Source: Enchytraeus crypticus (lineage: Eukaryota > Annelida > Clitellata > Enchytraeida > Enchytraeidae). From it: 64,000 nt of DNA. Below are positions 40,815-53,158 of the stretch, in pieces. The position numbers and the translations under genes are program-made. The stretch lies in the NCBI GenBank assembly GCA_905160935.1, contig CAJHZI010000679.1:417501-481500 (forward strand). The letters run 5' to 3'. How positions within the stretch are numbered: position 1 is the stretch's first letter; each line of letters starts with the position of its first letter. The notes beneath the pieces are model-generated. The model had not been told where the DNA came from. It searched no databases and saw only the letters and a list, made by a program, of their open reading frames with translations.

Positions 40815-43267
40815 TTAATAATAAAGGTTTAATGACCGTTTCCTCATACAAGGATGATGTCAGGGGCGTCTTTATAGCGAATGTATGATAACTAAGCTGT
40901 CTTAAGAATGAATTTTGATAAAGAATTCCAGAACTAAAATTATGCTCAAGACCTGCTGAACTGTTAAAACCAAATACTAAACTTGTCACTGAGGAACTGA
41001 AAAGGATTCAAATGGAATTTGGTACCTCAAACAAAGCTGTTGAGTTGACTATGAAAAGCCTCATTCCCCAATGAGGAAATGAGGAAGCGTGATGAATGTT
41101 GACTTAAACACAGATAAAATAAGTCCGTTTTCAATATTTTAAAAATAGCCGTAAAGCCGATGTTAACGTCAGTTTCATCTCTCGAAAGCGATATCAGTGA
41201 TGGGAGAGCGCAGGATTTGAACCCGTAATACAAATTCGCTGTCGGATATTTTACAGACATCGCCACTGACTCCAGCTAGTTCAAAATCGATTGTGACGGT
41301 ACTACATATTGTATATCCAGTACTTATATTAATACTTTCAAAACCTGTACATGTATGGTTAGTATATTATGTGTGCTTACAATTTCAATCATGTGTTTAC
41401 AAGTATACCTATTATCGCAAAGCACTCATTCTATGTCACTCAATGTCTTCCGATACCTTACATCAAGCTTTGCATCATTGAATGTTTCCTAGATTATGCA
41501 CTTCGAATGCTTCAATTTTCTAGTACCTGGATTCATATTTCATTAAATCTCTCTAATTTGTCTGTATTTTATTATATATTATATTAATGGTAATGCTAAG
41601 GTTAACGTCGGTTTCCTCACTCGAAAGCGATGTAAGTGACGTGAGAGCCCAGGATTTGAACCCCGCACCTACTGATCCGCGGTCGAGTATCTAAGCGACA
41701 TCACCACTAGCTGCAGCCAATTAACGTCCAATGTCTCAAATGTGAGAAAGAGAAACTACTAGTCTCTCAGACCTCTGCGCCGCTCCATTATGTTCTTAGA
41801 TCTCCTATCAAGCATTTGACCAATGTTAGGGCAACGTTAAGCCAAAGCCTTCTTTCAGAATTATTATATTAGAAAACTTAATTTAGGAAAAATTACTTAG
41901 ATCTATTTCATCATAGTAATTTGGCCAACGGATCGTACTTGAAGATCAAGCTACCGTAATCTTGTTTTTGGTGACCTAAAACAAGATTGGAATAGGAAAA
42001 TCCGGAGGATCGGTCGAGAGGATTAGCGGGAGGAGTTTAATTGTTATTGTTAAATATACTTTTAAAAACACAAAGTGACAATTTTAAATTTTTTAACTAT
42101 CCCGGCCTAACTCAAACGACTACCCTTTACTTTAACCCTTACCATATTCCTCAGAAACTAATAACATTTAATAAAACTACAAAAAACGAAAGTGACTCGA
42201 GCCAGAATCATCAATCATCTCATACCCAATGTGCATTTTGTGAAATCTATATCTTTATAATTTTTATTGTTCATTATTATAATCACGTTCAATGTTTTAT
42301 TGCCGGAACAGAAGTTATACTTATTGTTTGAAGAATTGGTTGAACTTCGAATATGAACCCCAGTTATGTTGTATTTACAGAGAAGCAGCTTGTAATTCTT
42401 GGGTTCAATAATGGTTCATCGGTTGAGCAGAAAATCTGTCACCTTAGTCCAGACAAACCTGACGATGTTAAAGTCATCAACTCTACACCAGCGTATGTAT
42501 CAAATGAGTCAGCAGCCTGTGTGGTCAGTAACGACCTGTATGCTGTGGGCATAGGAAGAGCTAAGAACGAGCTGTGGAAGTGGTCAGCTAGTAGAGACGA
42601 GTGGACGAGGTGTGCGGACCTGCCTTCAGGTAGACGTAGACACTGCGTCACTGCTGTAGAGAACAAGATCTACGTGCTCGGAGGCTGGGTTGATGCTGAT
42701 AAGAGAACGCTTGATAGTATTCTCTCTTATGCTATCAACTCTAACACGTGGACTGAGGCTGGTAAACTTCCTCAAGCTGTTATGAGCGCAGCCTGTGTGA
42801 CCTACAAACACTGTGTGTATGTGTTTGGTGGAATTGGTAAAGATGAGAATGATGTCAGTCACGTTCAGATCTATGACACATCAACAGGTGGAGTCTCACT
42901 CGGTTTTAATCCAATGCCTCCAGCATGTCGTCTAATGAGAGCTGTGCTATGGAGGTCCAAGGCCTTTCTCATGGGGTTCTGCACTTGCTACGTGTATGAT
43001 CTTGAGTCAAACACGTGGCTGGAGAGAGAGAGATTTAAGACAAATGTTGGTCACTTTGGTTTAACTCTGGATGACAACACGCTCTACATCTCAGGAGGTG
43101 GTACGGAGAGTAATGATGTGTGGACATGTAGAGATGATGTGATGAGTTTATCAGTGGATGATTTTATATCAGATAACAATGAAGGTGAGTGGAGACATCA
43201 CTCATCTCTTCCTGCTCCTGTTCTTATACATGCATACAGTGACAAGCCTTTAATAGTATCATTCTAG
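39408..43267 (+). CDS. RING/B-box/coiled-coil/Kelch protein, copy B
   Basis: Paralogue of the gene at 27775-30140 and similarly intact. Exons are 39408-40527 and 42381-43267, intron phase 1 (GGAG|GTATGT to ATTTACAG|AG), giving 668 residues. The RING has the same C3HC4 spacing (ECPLCLSTF, CVHSFCQDC, CPVCRQKF). Both B-boxes keep their Cys and His ligands, and B-box 2 reads CEVHSSEPL and HSEHKCEE. The coiled coil and the linker before the intron differ most from copy A. The Kelch part is closely similar, including NKIYVLGGW and NTLYISGGG. No stop or frameshift is seen in either copy, so both may make protein. The intron is 1.5 kb longer than in A. It contains two tRNA-derived SINEs, a LINE tail and a decayed extra copy of the end of exon 1 (40905-41110). 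Upstream lies the mariner copy at 38272-39125. Confidence 0.88.
40768..40872 (-). mobile_element. L2-B LINE tail with (AAT)n, intron of Kelch copy B
   Basis: (AAT)n 40768-40815 then GTTTAATGACCGTTTCCTCA; not in copy A. Confidence 0.6.
40905..41110 (+). pseudogene. Relic of RING/B-box/Kelch gene exon 1, 3' part
   Basis: Lies inside the intron of copy B. It matches the last part of exon 1 with several breaks: stretches such as GAGGAACTGAAAAGGATTCA and AAAGCTGTTGAGTTGACTAT are shared with copy A at about 28800-28860. The relic is closer to copy A than to the exon 1 just upstream of it. It has no intact frame. Confidence 0.75.
41150..41280 (-). mobile_element. tRNA-derived SINE, family 2, in the intron of Kelch copy B
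   Basis: B box GGGTTCAAATCC on the minus strand; absent from the short intron of copy A. Confidence 0.7.
41588..41722 (-). mobile_element. tRNA-derived SINE, family 2, second copy in the same intron
   Basis: Minus-strand GGGGTTCAAATCCTGGG with the usual tail; absent from copy A. Confidence 0.7.
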
Positions 43268-44691
43268 CCTAGTCGGTATATTATGCAGCTAGTAAATATG
43301 TTACATGTAGCATTTTAACCCAACTGTCCCAGAATATATCAGAAGAAGATGTAATTGTTGACGAAGAATGCCTTCAGTGTTTTTCTCGCAGACCCAAAAT
43401 GTAGTAGGGCAAGAGATAGGGCTTGCCCACAAGGTCTAAAATGTGGACGGGCAGTTGCGCAACAGGCTCTACTGCCAATGGTTCCTTTTCAGGTCAAGAA
43501 GTGCTCTCTATCGCAACTTCTGTTGTTGGTGTCCCTGTGAGAGAGATAAACACTGATGTAAGTCAGGAATTAAGTTGCGGAACTGCATATAATAGCAAGA
43601 GCGTTACTGGAATGAAGAGAAAATGAATCATACATGTAGAACTATAGATATTTCGTTTAATCATAAAGATATATTATTGATTGAAAAGAGTTACTGAGTT
43701 GACATTAAAGTTAGTAGAAGATTAGGTTAAGTTCAAGGGGAGTAGCTGGTTTAGTGTTTCTGGGTGTCCACACACACTTACACACACGAAAACACAAGCA
43801 AGAACACATACTATGACACACACAGATACACACATACAAGCTTGTACACATACTACGATATACACACGCACACACAAGCACGTACACTTACTATGACATA
43901 CACACGCACAAGCACGTACACATACTATCACACATAGACATACACACACATACAAGACATACATATACTATGACATACACGCGCAAAAACACGTACACAT
44001 ACTACGACACCCACATACACACGCAAAAGCACGTACACATACTAATGACACCACATACACACATACATACAAGCGCGTACACATACTATATAGCTATAAC
44101 ATACACAGACACACAAACATACATAACAAACATAGACAGAAATTTTTTTTGAAAAAGGGGGGGGGACGTGTGTGAAAATGTTAAGTAGTGTGAGCGACCA
44201 ATTGATCCAAGTTTAGATTTAGTACTCAGTCTATAACATTAAAAGAATTTCAAAAAATCACAAGCAATGGCGGCCATTATCAAACCGATTAGGTCTCTTC
44301 TATATATATTTAGTAGTAATACAAAATAACATGCTGCGTGATAACATACAATAATTAAAATATAATACAAACAATCTATCAACTCCCTGAGCTGTCATTC
44401 AATTAAGATTTAACGGCCTTTTTATCATCACAAGACGATATCAGGGAAGTATAAAATGAAATACGCACTTAACCCTACAGTCCGCTATATACCGTTAGAA
44501 AACAGTATGAGAGGCAGACTGTGACAACTAATACACAACCATACTGGACCACGAGACTGTACCGCGTATGATAACCCGTAATCCAAACAACGACTTTCGC
44601 CTTCACTTTAGGGGTCTTAGCCATGGTCTTACACTTCGGTATTTAAAATAAACAGACATAACATTAATTTTAGAATGAAATAAGTATATGT

Positions 44692-44865
44692 GATGACATT
44701 TATCACTTTTAATACCACAAGTTTAACCGTTAAACAGTTTAGTTAATTATAAACCGTGTTACCTGTTCGGTTAATGTCTGGGATTTTACTCTTAGATCAG
44801 CTCTAACAGGAATTGATCCGAGGACCTCAGAAACAGCCATTTAAAATACATGAAGATACACAATA
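44692..44865 (-). mobile_element. tRNA-derived SINE, family 1, old copy in unit B
   Basis: Counterpart of 32695-32880. Confidence 0.6.
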
Positions 44866-45424
44866 GCCTTTTCAATCTTAGTACACTGCCTACTGGCAGG
44901 TCCATGGTATACAACGCCTCCACTCCCTGTCTTCTGCTTTCCTACAGCGTTATAATATTTACAACAGCTTAATCACCCGCTAAATACACCAATTCATCCA
45001 ATACAAAAATTCTTTGCTATCGAACATCTTTTAGACCAATTTTAAACATAAATGAGTAGGATCCTAACACATAAATTAACATAAGTTAATCTACGAGCCA
45101 AAATTGTAAAAATCTAATTCTGATAAAACTGCGCCAAAAATAGTAACTCAATTGAAAAAAGTGTTCACTCTCTCAAAGATTTGCAGAAATCTAATCCTAC
45201 ATTAAGAATTATAAATAATAAATATATAAAACCATACATGTAAATAAATTTATACCATGTCAATGTTAAAGACTAAACCCAATATAGCGGTATATTCAGA
45301 GATGCAATTCACACCTTACTTTAATTTTATAATATTAAATATTTTAATAATATACTTAATCACAATCAACGCCGGTAACTATATATGAACACCTGTCAGA
45401 TTTCTATTCATCCGTTCTAACCAA

Positions 45425-45540
45425 CAATAACAATCACAGTGCTACTGTCGTCCATGACAACATCGAGCACTATTGAGACAAATCCATACCCAGCGAGCAA
45501 AAAGAAGGTCCAAAACGGTGCAAATTCCAAAATCCAAAAA
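45425..45540 (-). mobile_element. L2-A LINE 3' end in unit B
   Basis: Counterpart of 33445-33560. Confidence 0.7.
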
Positions 45541-45723
45541 TCAGTTAAACAACTACAACCGGGATATTACTACAGCATCGACTCGCCTGGTATCTAAACA
45601 CAATAGCCTGTGGCGTACTGCCAAGATCTGTCATTCTGCAATTATTACATGATCTATTGATATAACAAGCGGCATGAACAATATACAAACTATTTAGACT
45701 ATACAATATACAAACTATATACA

Positions 45724-45789
<66 letters not shown>

Positions 45790-45843
45790 ATATATATATA
45801 TATATAATATATATATATATATAATATATATATATAATCTATC

Positions 45844-45878
<35 letters not shown>

Positions 45879-46376
45879 AACAAATAATATACACACAATA
45901 AACAAACTATTTAGACGGTGAACGTGTTAAATTTAACAAAAATAGCTCTATCTCTATTTATCTCACACACTCTCTTTCTCTCGCTCTCCCTCTTACTCTC
46001 TCGCATTTTCTCCTTCTTGGTCTCTCCTCCTCTCGCAAAAGTTAATGACATTTAAAATTCGGTTATCTACAATAGTAATACAAGCTATTCTGCAGTACGA
46101 AGGTGCATACATGTCGCATACAATAAAACAACAAAATATTTAATGTATTGAACTATGATACAGCTAAGTATATACACATGATCATTAAGCCTTAAGAAAT
46201 CCTTTAACTTTATAATAATGGACACAACATAGGTTAGAAATAATTAGTATTATAGAGAAAAGAACTAAAGGTTAAAAGTAGAAAGCAAGACTATGTACAT
46301 GTATGCTTTTATAATAAATGTGTATATATATACATACACACATAATATTACGTATCTATATATATGATTATATATG

Positions 46377-46455
<79 letters not shown>

Positions 46456-47593
46456 GTATGTAATATTATATATATATATATGTATGTATATATGCTGCAT
46501 ATATACATGTATTTATACAACATATGCATCACTTATATGTAAAAGAGAAAAGATTAATTATACTAGAACAATTATTCAGAAAAGTTCATTATGGTTAAGT
46601 GCTAAATTTAATTAGCAAATGAAATACAATCATAACGTCAAGCATTTGACAATGACTATCCAATATTGCGCACCGCTGAACAAAGAAATCTACATAATTA
46701 TTTGTCATGGAACTGGTTAACTTAATTTGAATGTATAGGCCCATTAACTCATCATCATCGATCTCTATTTTGCGTCACTTTGTGAACACTTGATTAGTCT
46801 CTTCAACTTCTTTTTCAAGAAGTCTTCAATTCTTGAAGACTTCTTGAAAGACTTCTTCACTGATCTCGACCCAATGCAGGGTCACATATTCAGAGGTTAA
46901 AGTAGAGGGTGGGGCAGAATGCAGGAGAACTCAATTTCCCTAGCTCTCATTTTTCTGAGGTGTGTTCCCCTGCTAGGGGCCAATATTAGAAAGAAGGAGA
47001 TCTGTTGATACATTATAGGAGGGCTGAAAAATTCTGACTGTTCCCCTAGCTCTCAATTCCACTTTAACAACTGCATATATTAACTGGTGAAGTATTCACT
47101 AATACAGCAAAATTTAATACAAAAATACCACATCCTCTGGCCATTCCAAAACTGGGTACCTTAAATCCACTATTAAAATACAATAAATGAATTACAATTT
47201 TAACATTAGTAATATACTAAATCAATTAGTATACAGCTCACTGCAACTGAGCCTCATTTAGTAAAATACTTTATCTTACAGTGATTGTTGCATTGCAACA
47301 CCTTCACGGAAATACCTTTCTCATCGAAACATACACATGTATATAAACACGTCAATATATATAGTAAACGTATGCCAGCATATATTTTAAAATCATAATC
47401 ATAAAACATGCTCAACAAGAACGATACAACAAAAATTAGAATGTTAAAATAATCCATGACAAGCATCAAACATCAAGTTAGCGTAGGCCAATGAATGCAA
47501 GGTACCTGACAGCCCAAGGATGCAAAACATATTTTCGGTACATATTATATTCAAACAAACGTACGAGTACAGAAGCCTTAAAACAATTTCTAA

Positions 47594-50500
47594 CTAAACA
47601 GTCCACTCAGCCAAGCCAGGTTTCGAATGAAAACAACACAAACATACTGAAGAGAGAACAAGATCAAGTTCTGTGTAGCAGCACTCCTTCCAATCACGTC
47701 GCAGGATATGTTCGTTGAGCCGCTGAAGTCTTCTAGACCCGTTTCTAAGCAAGTCGTAGACGCACGGGTACTTATTAGCGGGATTGTAAATTCTGCCGCT
47801 GCCGCCGTCGTCTCCGTTTCTCTTGTGCAGGAATTCTCTGCACGCAGAATGTTCCGTGTCTGGTGCATCTGTAGCGTCAACATCACCAGCGTCTAAGTCT
47901 GTATGAAAAACAGAATATTTCTCTTCTGCTTTATCATTATTAAGCACAACAACAAACAGTGAGAGAAATTAAATAAACACCGCTATATGCTAGTCAGATG
48001 AAATAATAATTTAGAACAAATGCTTATGTATAAAATGTTTACACACTCAATGCATAAACATGAAATCAATACACACTCAATGCATAAACATGAAATCAAT
48101 ACACACTCAATGCATAAACATATCACCCACTTAAACATGCAATGTTTAAACACTAAATGCTTAAAAGCAACTTAGTGGAGTAACGTACTATAGTATGATA
48201 CCCCGAAGTTTGATTTTCAGGTACCCCTGGACAAGTTCGCAATCTGCGTCATCACTTATATGTCGAAGACGCCCCTGCATTAAATGCTTAAACATACCAC
48301 GCTTATACATACAATGCTCCCACACTCAACCTTTAAACATGCAATGCTTAATGCACATGATCTAAATCCAATCAAATCACTCACTGGCAGCACGAGGAAG
48401 CAGCAGTCCACGACTGTAGACGGGACTGCGGGACAGCTTGACGACAACAGCCGCAGGAAGTTGAACTCTATTCACGTAAACCCCTCTGCATCTTGACATA
48501 TCCAACCACTGCAGACTGCTCGACGAGACATTCACCAGCGTGACTCCCCTGCCGCTCGCCACCCACATCTCCAGGTTCAGTCGACGCAGCACTGGTAGCG
48601 CAGCAATGACTCGCTCCAGGCTCAGCTCAAAGTAGGTCGACAGATGATGACATCGGTGCAGAATGAGCGTGTGCAGATACTGCAGCCTGCACAAATAGTT
48701 CAGAGAACGAGTGGACCAGTCAAACGGGAGGCAGAGACGCCTGATTCTTGGAGCCTGTCTGACGAGGATTTCAAACAGAGAGATGAACTGCCGCTGCGCC
48801 ATGCGATGTCGATGAATTACGTCTGCACTGGAATCATCATCATCTTTATCCGGGGAGGTGTCGCTAAAAATAGAGTGAGAGTGAAGTGAGAAAACATCAG
48901 AAGTTAGGATTGGGGTGCTGGCAGGCATCCTGTAATAAATTAAAGCAAAGTATTTAGAAATGCAATAATTTTAGTAATACAATAAATACAATAATTTTTT
49001 ACACTTGGACCAATCAATAGTCTAACGTTCATTTTATCAATAGATGACAATGTCGGGTACTAGTCATCAAGTATGAATGATAGTAAGAAAGCAGATAAAT
49101 ACTGAAATTTATCTTACAAATCATCATCATCATCTTCCCTAAAATCCCAGTTTAACCAAGTCGAGATAAAAATAGATCTTCTCCAATTCTCTCTTTCCCA
49201 CACCAATCACAATAAGCCTATACCAAAATTATCTTATAAAAATATTAATATTTATAATGATAACTAATACAATAAGCTACATATGCATTATATTATACAT
49301 ACATATATACATATATACATACATACATGCACACACATATATGCACATATACAATGTGGTCTTATACATGCATGTACATATACATACATGCACACATACA
49401 TACATGCACGCATACATACATGCACACATACATACATACATGCACACATATATTCAGTGCACTCCTCTTATAAGCACGTCAGATATAAGCAAATTCCAAT
49501 GTCTTCCTGGTCCCGTTTAAGTTCAAGCAATATCAATTTTAAATAATTTCAGATATAGGCAATGTTCAGTGACATAAGCACACTTCGGTTTCAAACAAAT
49601 ATACTGCGGATACGTTAATAAGTCTCACTCCTGATAAGCAATTTCACACTCCGCTATCAGTAACTGCATACATGTGTTACAGCTTGTTATTTTCAGTAAG
49701 GCCTTAGTTTACATCGTTAGCAACCACAATTGACAGCGGCAGGGTGGAAGCACCAAAATTACGTTGCACTGAAATAGAACTGAAACTTTGTCAACCGTCT
49801 GGACAGGATGGAGCAATAATTTTGTGAAAGCACAGTGCCATTTAGTGAAAAGTGGATATCTAGGTAATGAAACTTTAAAAGAATATAAATGAATGCAATA
49901 TAAATAAATTCAAAGAATATAAATGAATACAACACACCTGTCCCAGAAGAAGTTAACAGAATGCAGAGATCTGAGATGACAGGACCTGAGCAGCTGAGAG
50001 AGGGAGCTTTGCCACTGCTCTCTGGTGTCCCCGATGTTGAGAGCGACACGAAGAACTTGAACCGACGGACGTATCACAGTCGACAGATAGCACAGAAACC
50101 CGTCAACCCGCTGACAATACAGCTTATAACATAGCAATGCGTCTCTCTCTAGTCTTACTTCTTCGTTACTATCTCTGGAGCTATTCCCAACGTTTCTCAA
50201 ACCACGTGACGATATATCGTTAACCTGCTCTGTACATTCAACCTCAACATTAACCTGCGGATGCTCTAATTGAGCTTCAGTAGTGCGGTAACTCAGTTCT
50301 TCGGCAATGTCCTTTGCCTCGCAACAATGCTGGACATTGTCGCTGATATTTAAACTAAAGCTCTCATGATTTCCAGTAACCCTGTACCTAGTGTGAAAGA
50401 CAGAGCTCAGTAGATCTTCAGCAGAAGGCTGGCTCTTTGCATTCAGGGACGGCCCAGTAGGAGCTTCATCATCCGAAAAATGGACATTTGCAAACAAATC

Positions 50501-51379
50501 CTGAATCTCCGATATTGGCAAACTCATAGACAAAGCTTGGCCTATTCCATTAGGCTCTTTCACAACAGTAGAATAATCATCGACCTGAGTTTTACAAGAG
50601 TCAGAACTATCAAAATATAAATCATCTGGAATGATCTCGGACTTACCGCAGGCCAACTCACCGCAGTAACCTTCACTATGGAGAATAGCGACATCTGCTG
50701 AATCGTTTATTACTGAACGGTCCTCTACATTATCGGTACATGTGAGGGGACGAGACAAAGCTGTGGTGTTGCGAGCAAGCCGATAGCATCCACCAAGACA
50801 CAGCGGGAGCGTGAGAAGGTCAATCTCTCTCCACAGAGAAGTGATTCGCGTCACCTGATACCATGTGCGGCACACCTGCGCACATTTCGCTCTTTCAGTA
50901 AGAGAAAGATAGCTAAATATATGCACCTTGATTTCATTTGGTAGAGAGTTGAATGATCTTAGCACACAATCTTTATCTCCCGATGAAATGCAAGTACAAT
51001 GGAATCTATCCCGCTGCACTACGGCATCGCCTCGTAGCTGGTTTACTTCTTCACTATTATCAACGTCAAAAGATATCTGAAATGAAGAAGTTTTACATCG
51101 TTCATCATTTTCCTCCTCATCCTCGGGAATTTCTTCAAATTTTTTAGAAAAACCGCTTATGTCTAACGACCGAGGTTCGGTAATGACATTTCTTTCGTCA
51201 AACCTTCTTCTAACAAGATTGACGGCAGGATCCGAAGCTGCTTCTATTAGAGATGCATTATCGGTCAATCTAGAGCTATCAGTGAATGTCGCAGTTTCTT
51301 CTTCAGCAACGCTAGATAGTTGCCGAGTGCAAGACACTGCCATACAGATGAAAATGTCGGCAGCCAACGAGCATGTCAA
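47594..51379 (-). CDS. F-box protein with C-terminal leucine-rich region, three exons
   Basis: Expected substrate receptor of an SCF (Skp1-Cullin-F-box) ubiquitin ligase. Exons on the minus strand are 51379-49938, 48929-48385 and 47898-47594. Phases match (2, then 1) and give 763 residues. The first ATG follows an in-frame TGA 18 bases upstream. The F-box is at about residues 145-190 (LPNEIKVHIFSYLSLTERAK, then VCRTWYQV and SLWREIDL). A long acidic, Ser-rich, probably disordered stretch follows. Exon 2 has leucine-rich segments (LQYLHTLILHRCHHL, LPVLRRLNLEMW, LQWLDMSRCRGVYV). Exon 3 ends with PCVYDLLRNGSRRLQRLNE. The build recalls FBXO33/FBXO38/FBXO39-like proteins, but I cannot name the orthologue. 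The last coding bases and the 3' flank lie within duplicated unit B, and a cut copy lies at 35613-35744. Confidence 0.85.
48020..48120. repeat. 30-base minisatellite in F-box intron 2
   Basis: Three units of CACTCAATGCATAAACATGA plus AATCAATACA. Confidence 0.85.
49122..49170 (-). mobile_element. SINE family 3 tail fragment in F-box intron 1
   Basis: CATCATCATCATCTTCCC followed by AATCCCAGTTTAACCAA. Confidence 0.45.
49290..49455. repeat. ACATACATGC repeat in F-box intron 1
   Basis: Simple repeat of CATACATGCACA units; frames across it are not coding. Confidence 0.85.
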
Positions 51380-51627
51380 AAATTATGGTTAACAGTCAGC
51401 TCTACGCTTAAATTTCAAAATTCTTCTATATGGTTTCAATTTTCTGAAAAACCAACATGGTATATATCTATATTATATTTGTATTTAATATTCTAGACAT
51501 AGACTTCATAAAAAATAACTTCTACCCAGTCTTAAAAATCAAAATGAAATGAGCAGTAAATCAGAAATTAGAAGACTGTTTCTGGAATAATTAATTTTTA
51601 AATGACAATTTTAACATAACATTACAA

Positions 51628-51760
51628 TGATTAGAGAGGGCTACAGTCATCAATGACAACATCGAGCACTATTATGGTGCAAGTTCCAAAATCCCGAAAA
51701 TCAGTCCAAAGAGATTAAAGAAAATGTTTAGGCGCTGGTCATAACTCATGGACACTGAAC
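51628..51760 (-). mobile_element. L2-A LINE 3' end upstream of the F-box gene
   Basis: GGCTACAGTCATCAATGACA with an internal deletion; about 250 bases before the F-box ATG. Confidence 0.65.
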
Positions 51761-53158
51761 AATTTTGTTGTAATTTTTTTCAAATTTACCGTAGAAACAA
51801 AAATTATACTCTTGCAAGTTGCAACTATTCATAGATCATATCTCAGTATAACTAAAACCAAACAAATTTTTGAATTTAACAAAATTAAGTTTAATTAAGC
51901 TGTTTTCCTGTTTTCTTTTACTTATTACATAGCAGAAGAAAGGTTTGGACATGTTCTCACAAAATATGTCAGATTAAGTATGTTTATTAAACCGAAATAA
52001 CAATACAAGATAGTTCATATATTAATCATATATCACATATATTATTACTTTATACCTATAGAATATATATTTACATAAAAATCAGTAAAATCGAAGAAAT
52101 TTCATAAACTTAAATTAGCCAAATAACATGCCAAGTCGCGAAAAACAAGACATTGACTTTTTCTACTCTAGCACAGCGTTACGCTATCGTCGTTAAAGAT
52201 TTCAATTTAATATAAATTGATCTATTTTTATATCCTAGCTGAATTCCATTCTCGCGCAATCCAGCTAAACAAATAAAAAAATCGTATATATATCTACGAA
52301 TATATATCGTACGATTTATCGTATTTAAGTCTGTACGACTATAACTAACCGAAAACTGGTATCTCCTAATTAATCCGACTAATCCTAATCACATTCGCTC
52401 TGTCTCAGCATCGCTCATCAAAGGTCAACATTAGCTCAGCTGATGACACATAGAGCTGTGGAGAGGAGTGTTGCTCAGTTCATTCGCACAGAAACTGCAA
52501 CTTCGAAGTTACTATTTGAAATTCTAATGCATAACGATCATATCGCACAAATTACTGAACTAAGTTTGGACAGATTATATTCCACAAACTCCAAATTTTG
52601 AAATTTGAGGTATGAAACTTATTAAAATTACCTAAATATCAAGTTTTAAAGCAACGAGACTAATTTTCAAAAAGTGTAGTTCTGCACGTTACATGATGTC
52701 AGCATTGAATGTCTGTGTTGTTTACATTTTATTTTATTTTATTTATTTAAATTTCAACTTGCACAATAAATTAATAAAATCGTAAACGTAGGATACGTAA
52801 TGCAAACTCAAGCGTAGACCTAAGGCTCTTGGCACCTACAAAGACTCTTCGCATAGATAAACCAAATATTAAAATCAATGTAAATTAATTAGTGGTAACA
52901 ATTTATTGAACCATTACATCCATATTCAAAATCATTAACATCATTTTAAATAAAATTTTTACTTTAAAAATGACAAGTGTTTTGTACTCTCAATTGCTCT
53001 ACTCAAATGTTTAAAAAATATTCGTATATATAATATAGCTTTGAAACTTTAAAAGCATACATATATTGGATTGTATGCGTACTTTTTTGGCATACAAGCC
53101 TGTGCTACTCTTGAAGTAAAATTGGCTTGTTTGTATTGCAATATTTTAGAACGTAAAA
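51761..53158. promoter_or_regulatory. Divergent intergenic region between F-box and ankyrin genes
   Basis: About 1.4 kb of AT-rich unique sequence lies between the 5' ends of two divergent genes. It probably includes both promoters and 5' untranslated regions. No TATA box, CpG island or named site is convincing. Confidence 0.35.

Larger units (their letters stand above)
36658..47726. repeat. Segmental duplication, unit B
   Basis: Second copy of the duplicated unit, 11.1 kb, in the same orientation as 24142-35744 and separated from it by about 0.9 kb. At its right end the F-box gene continues intact, so this border is the ancestral arrangement. Relative to A it carries a mariner copy at 38272-39125, a TA microsatellite at 36842-36936, and a longer intron in the Kelch gene (1853 versus 362 bases). 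Confidence 0.9.
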
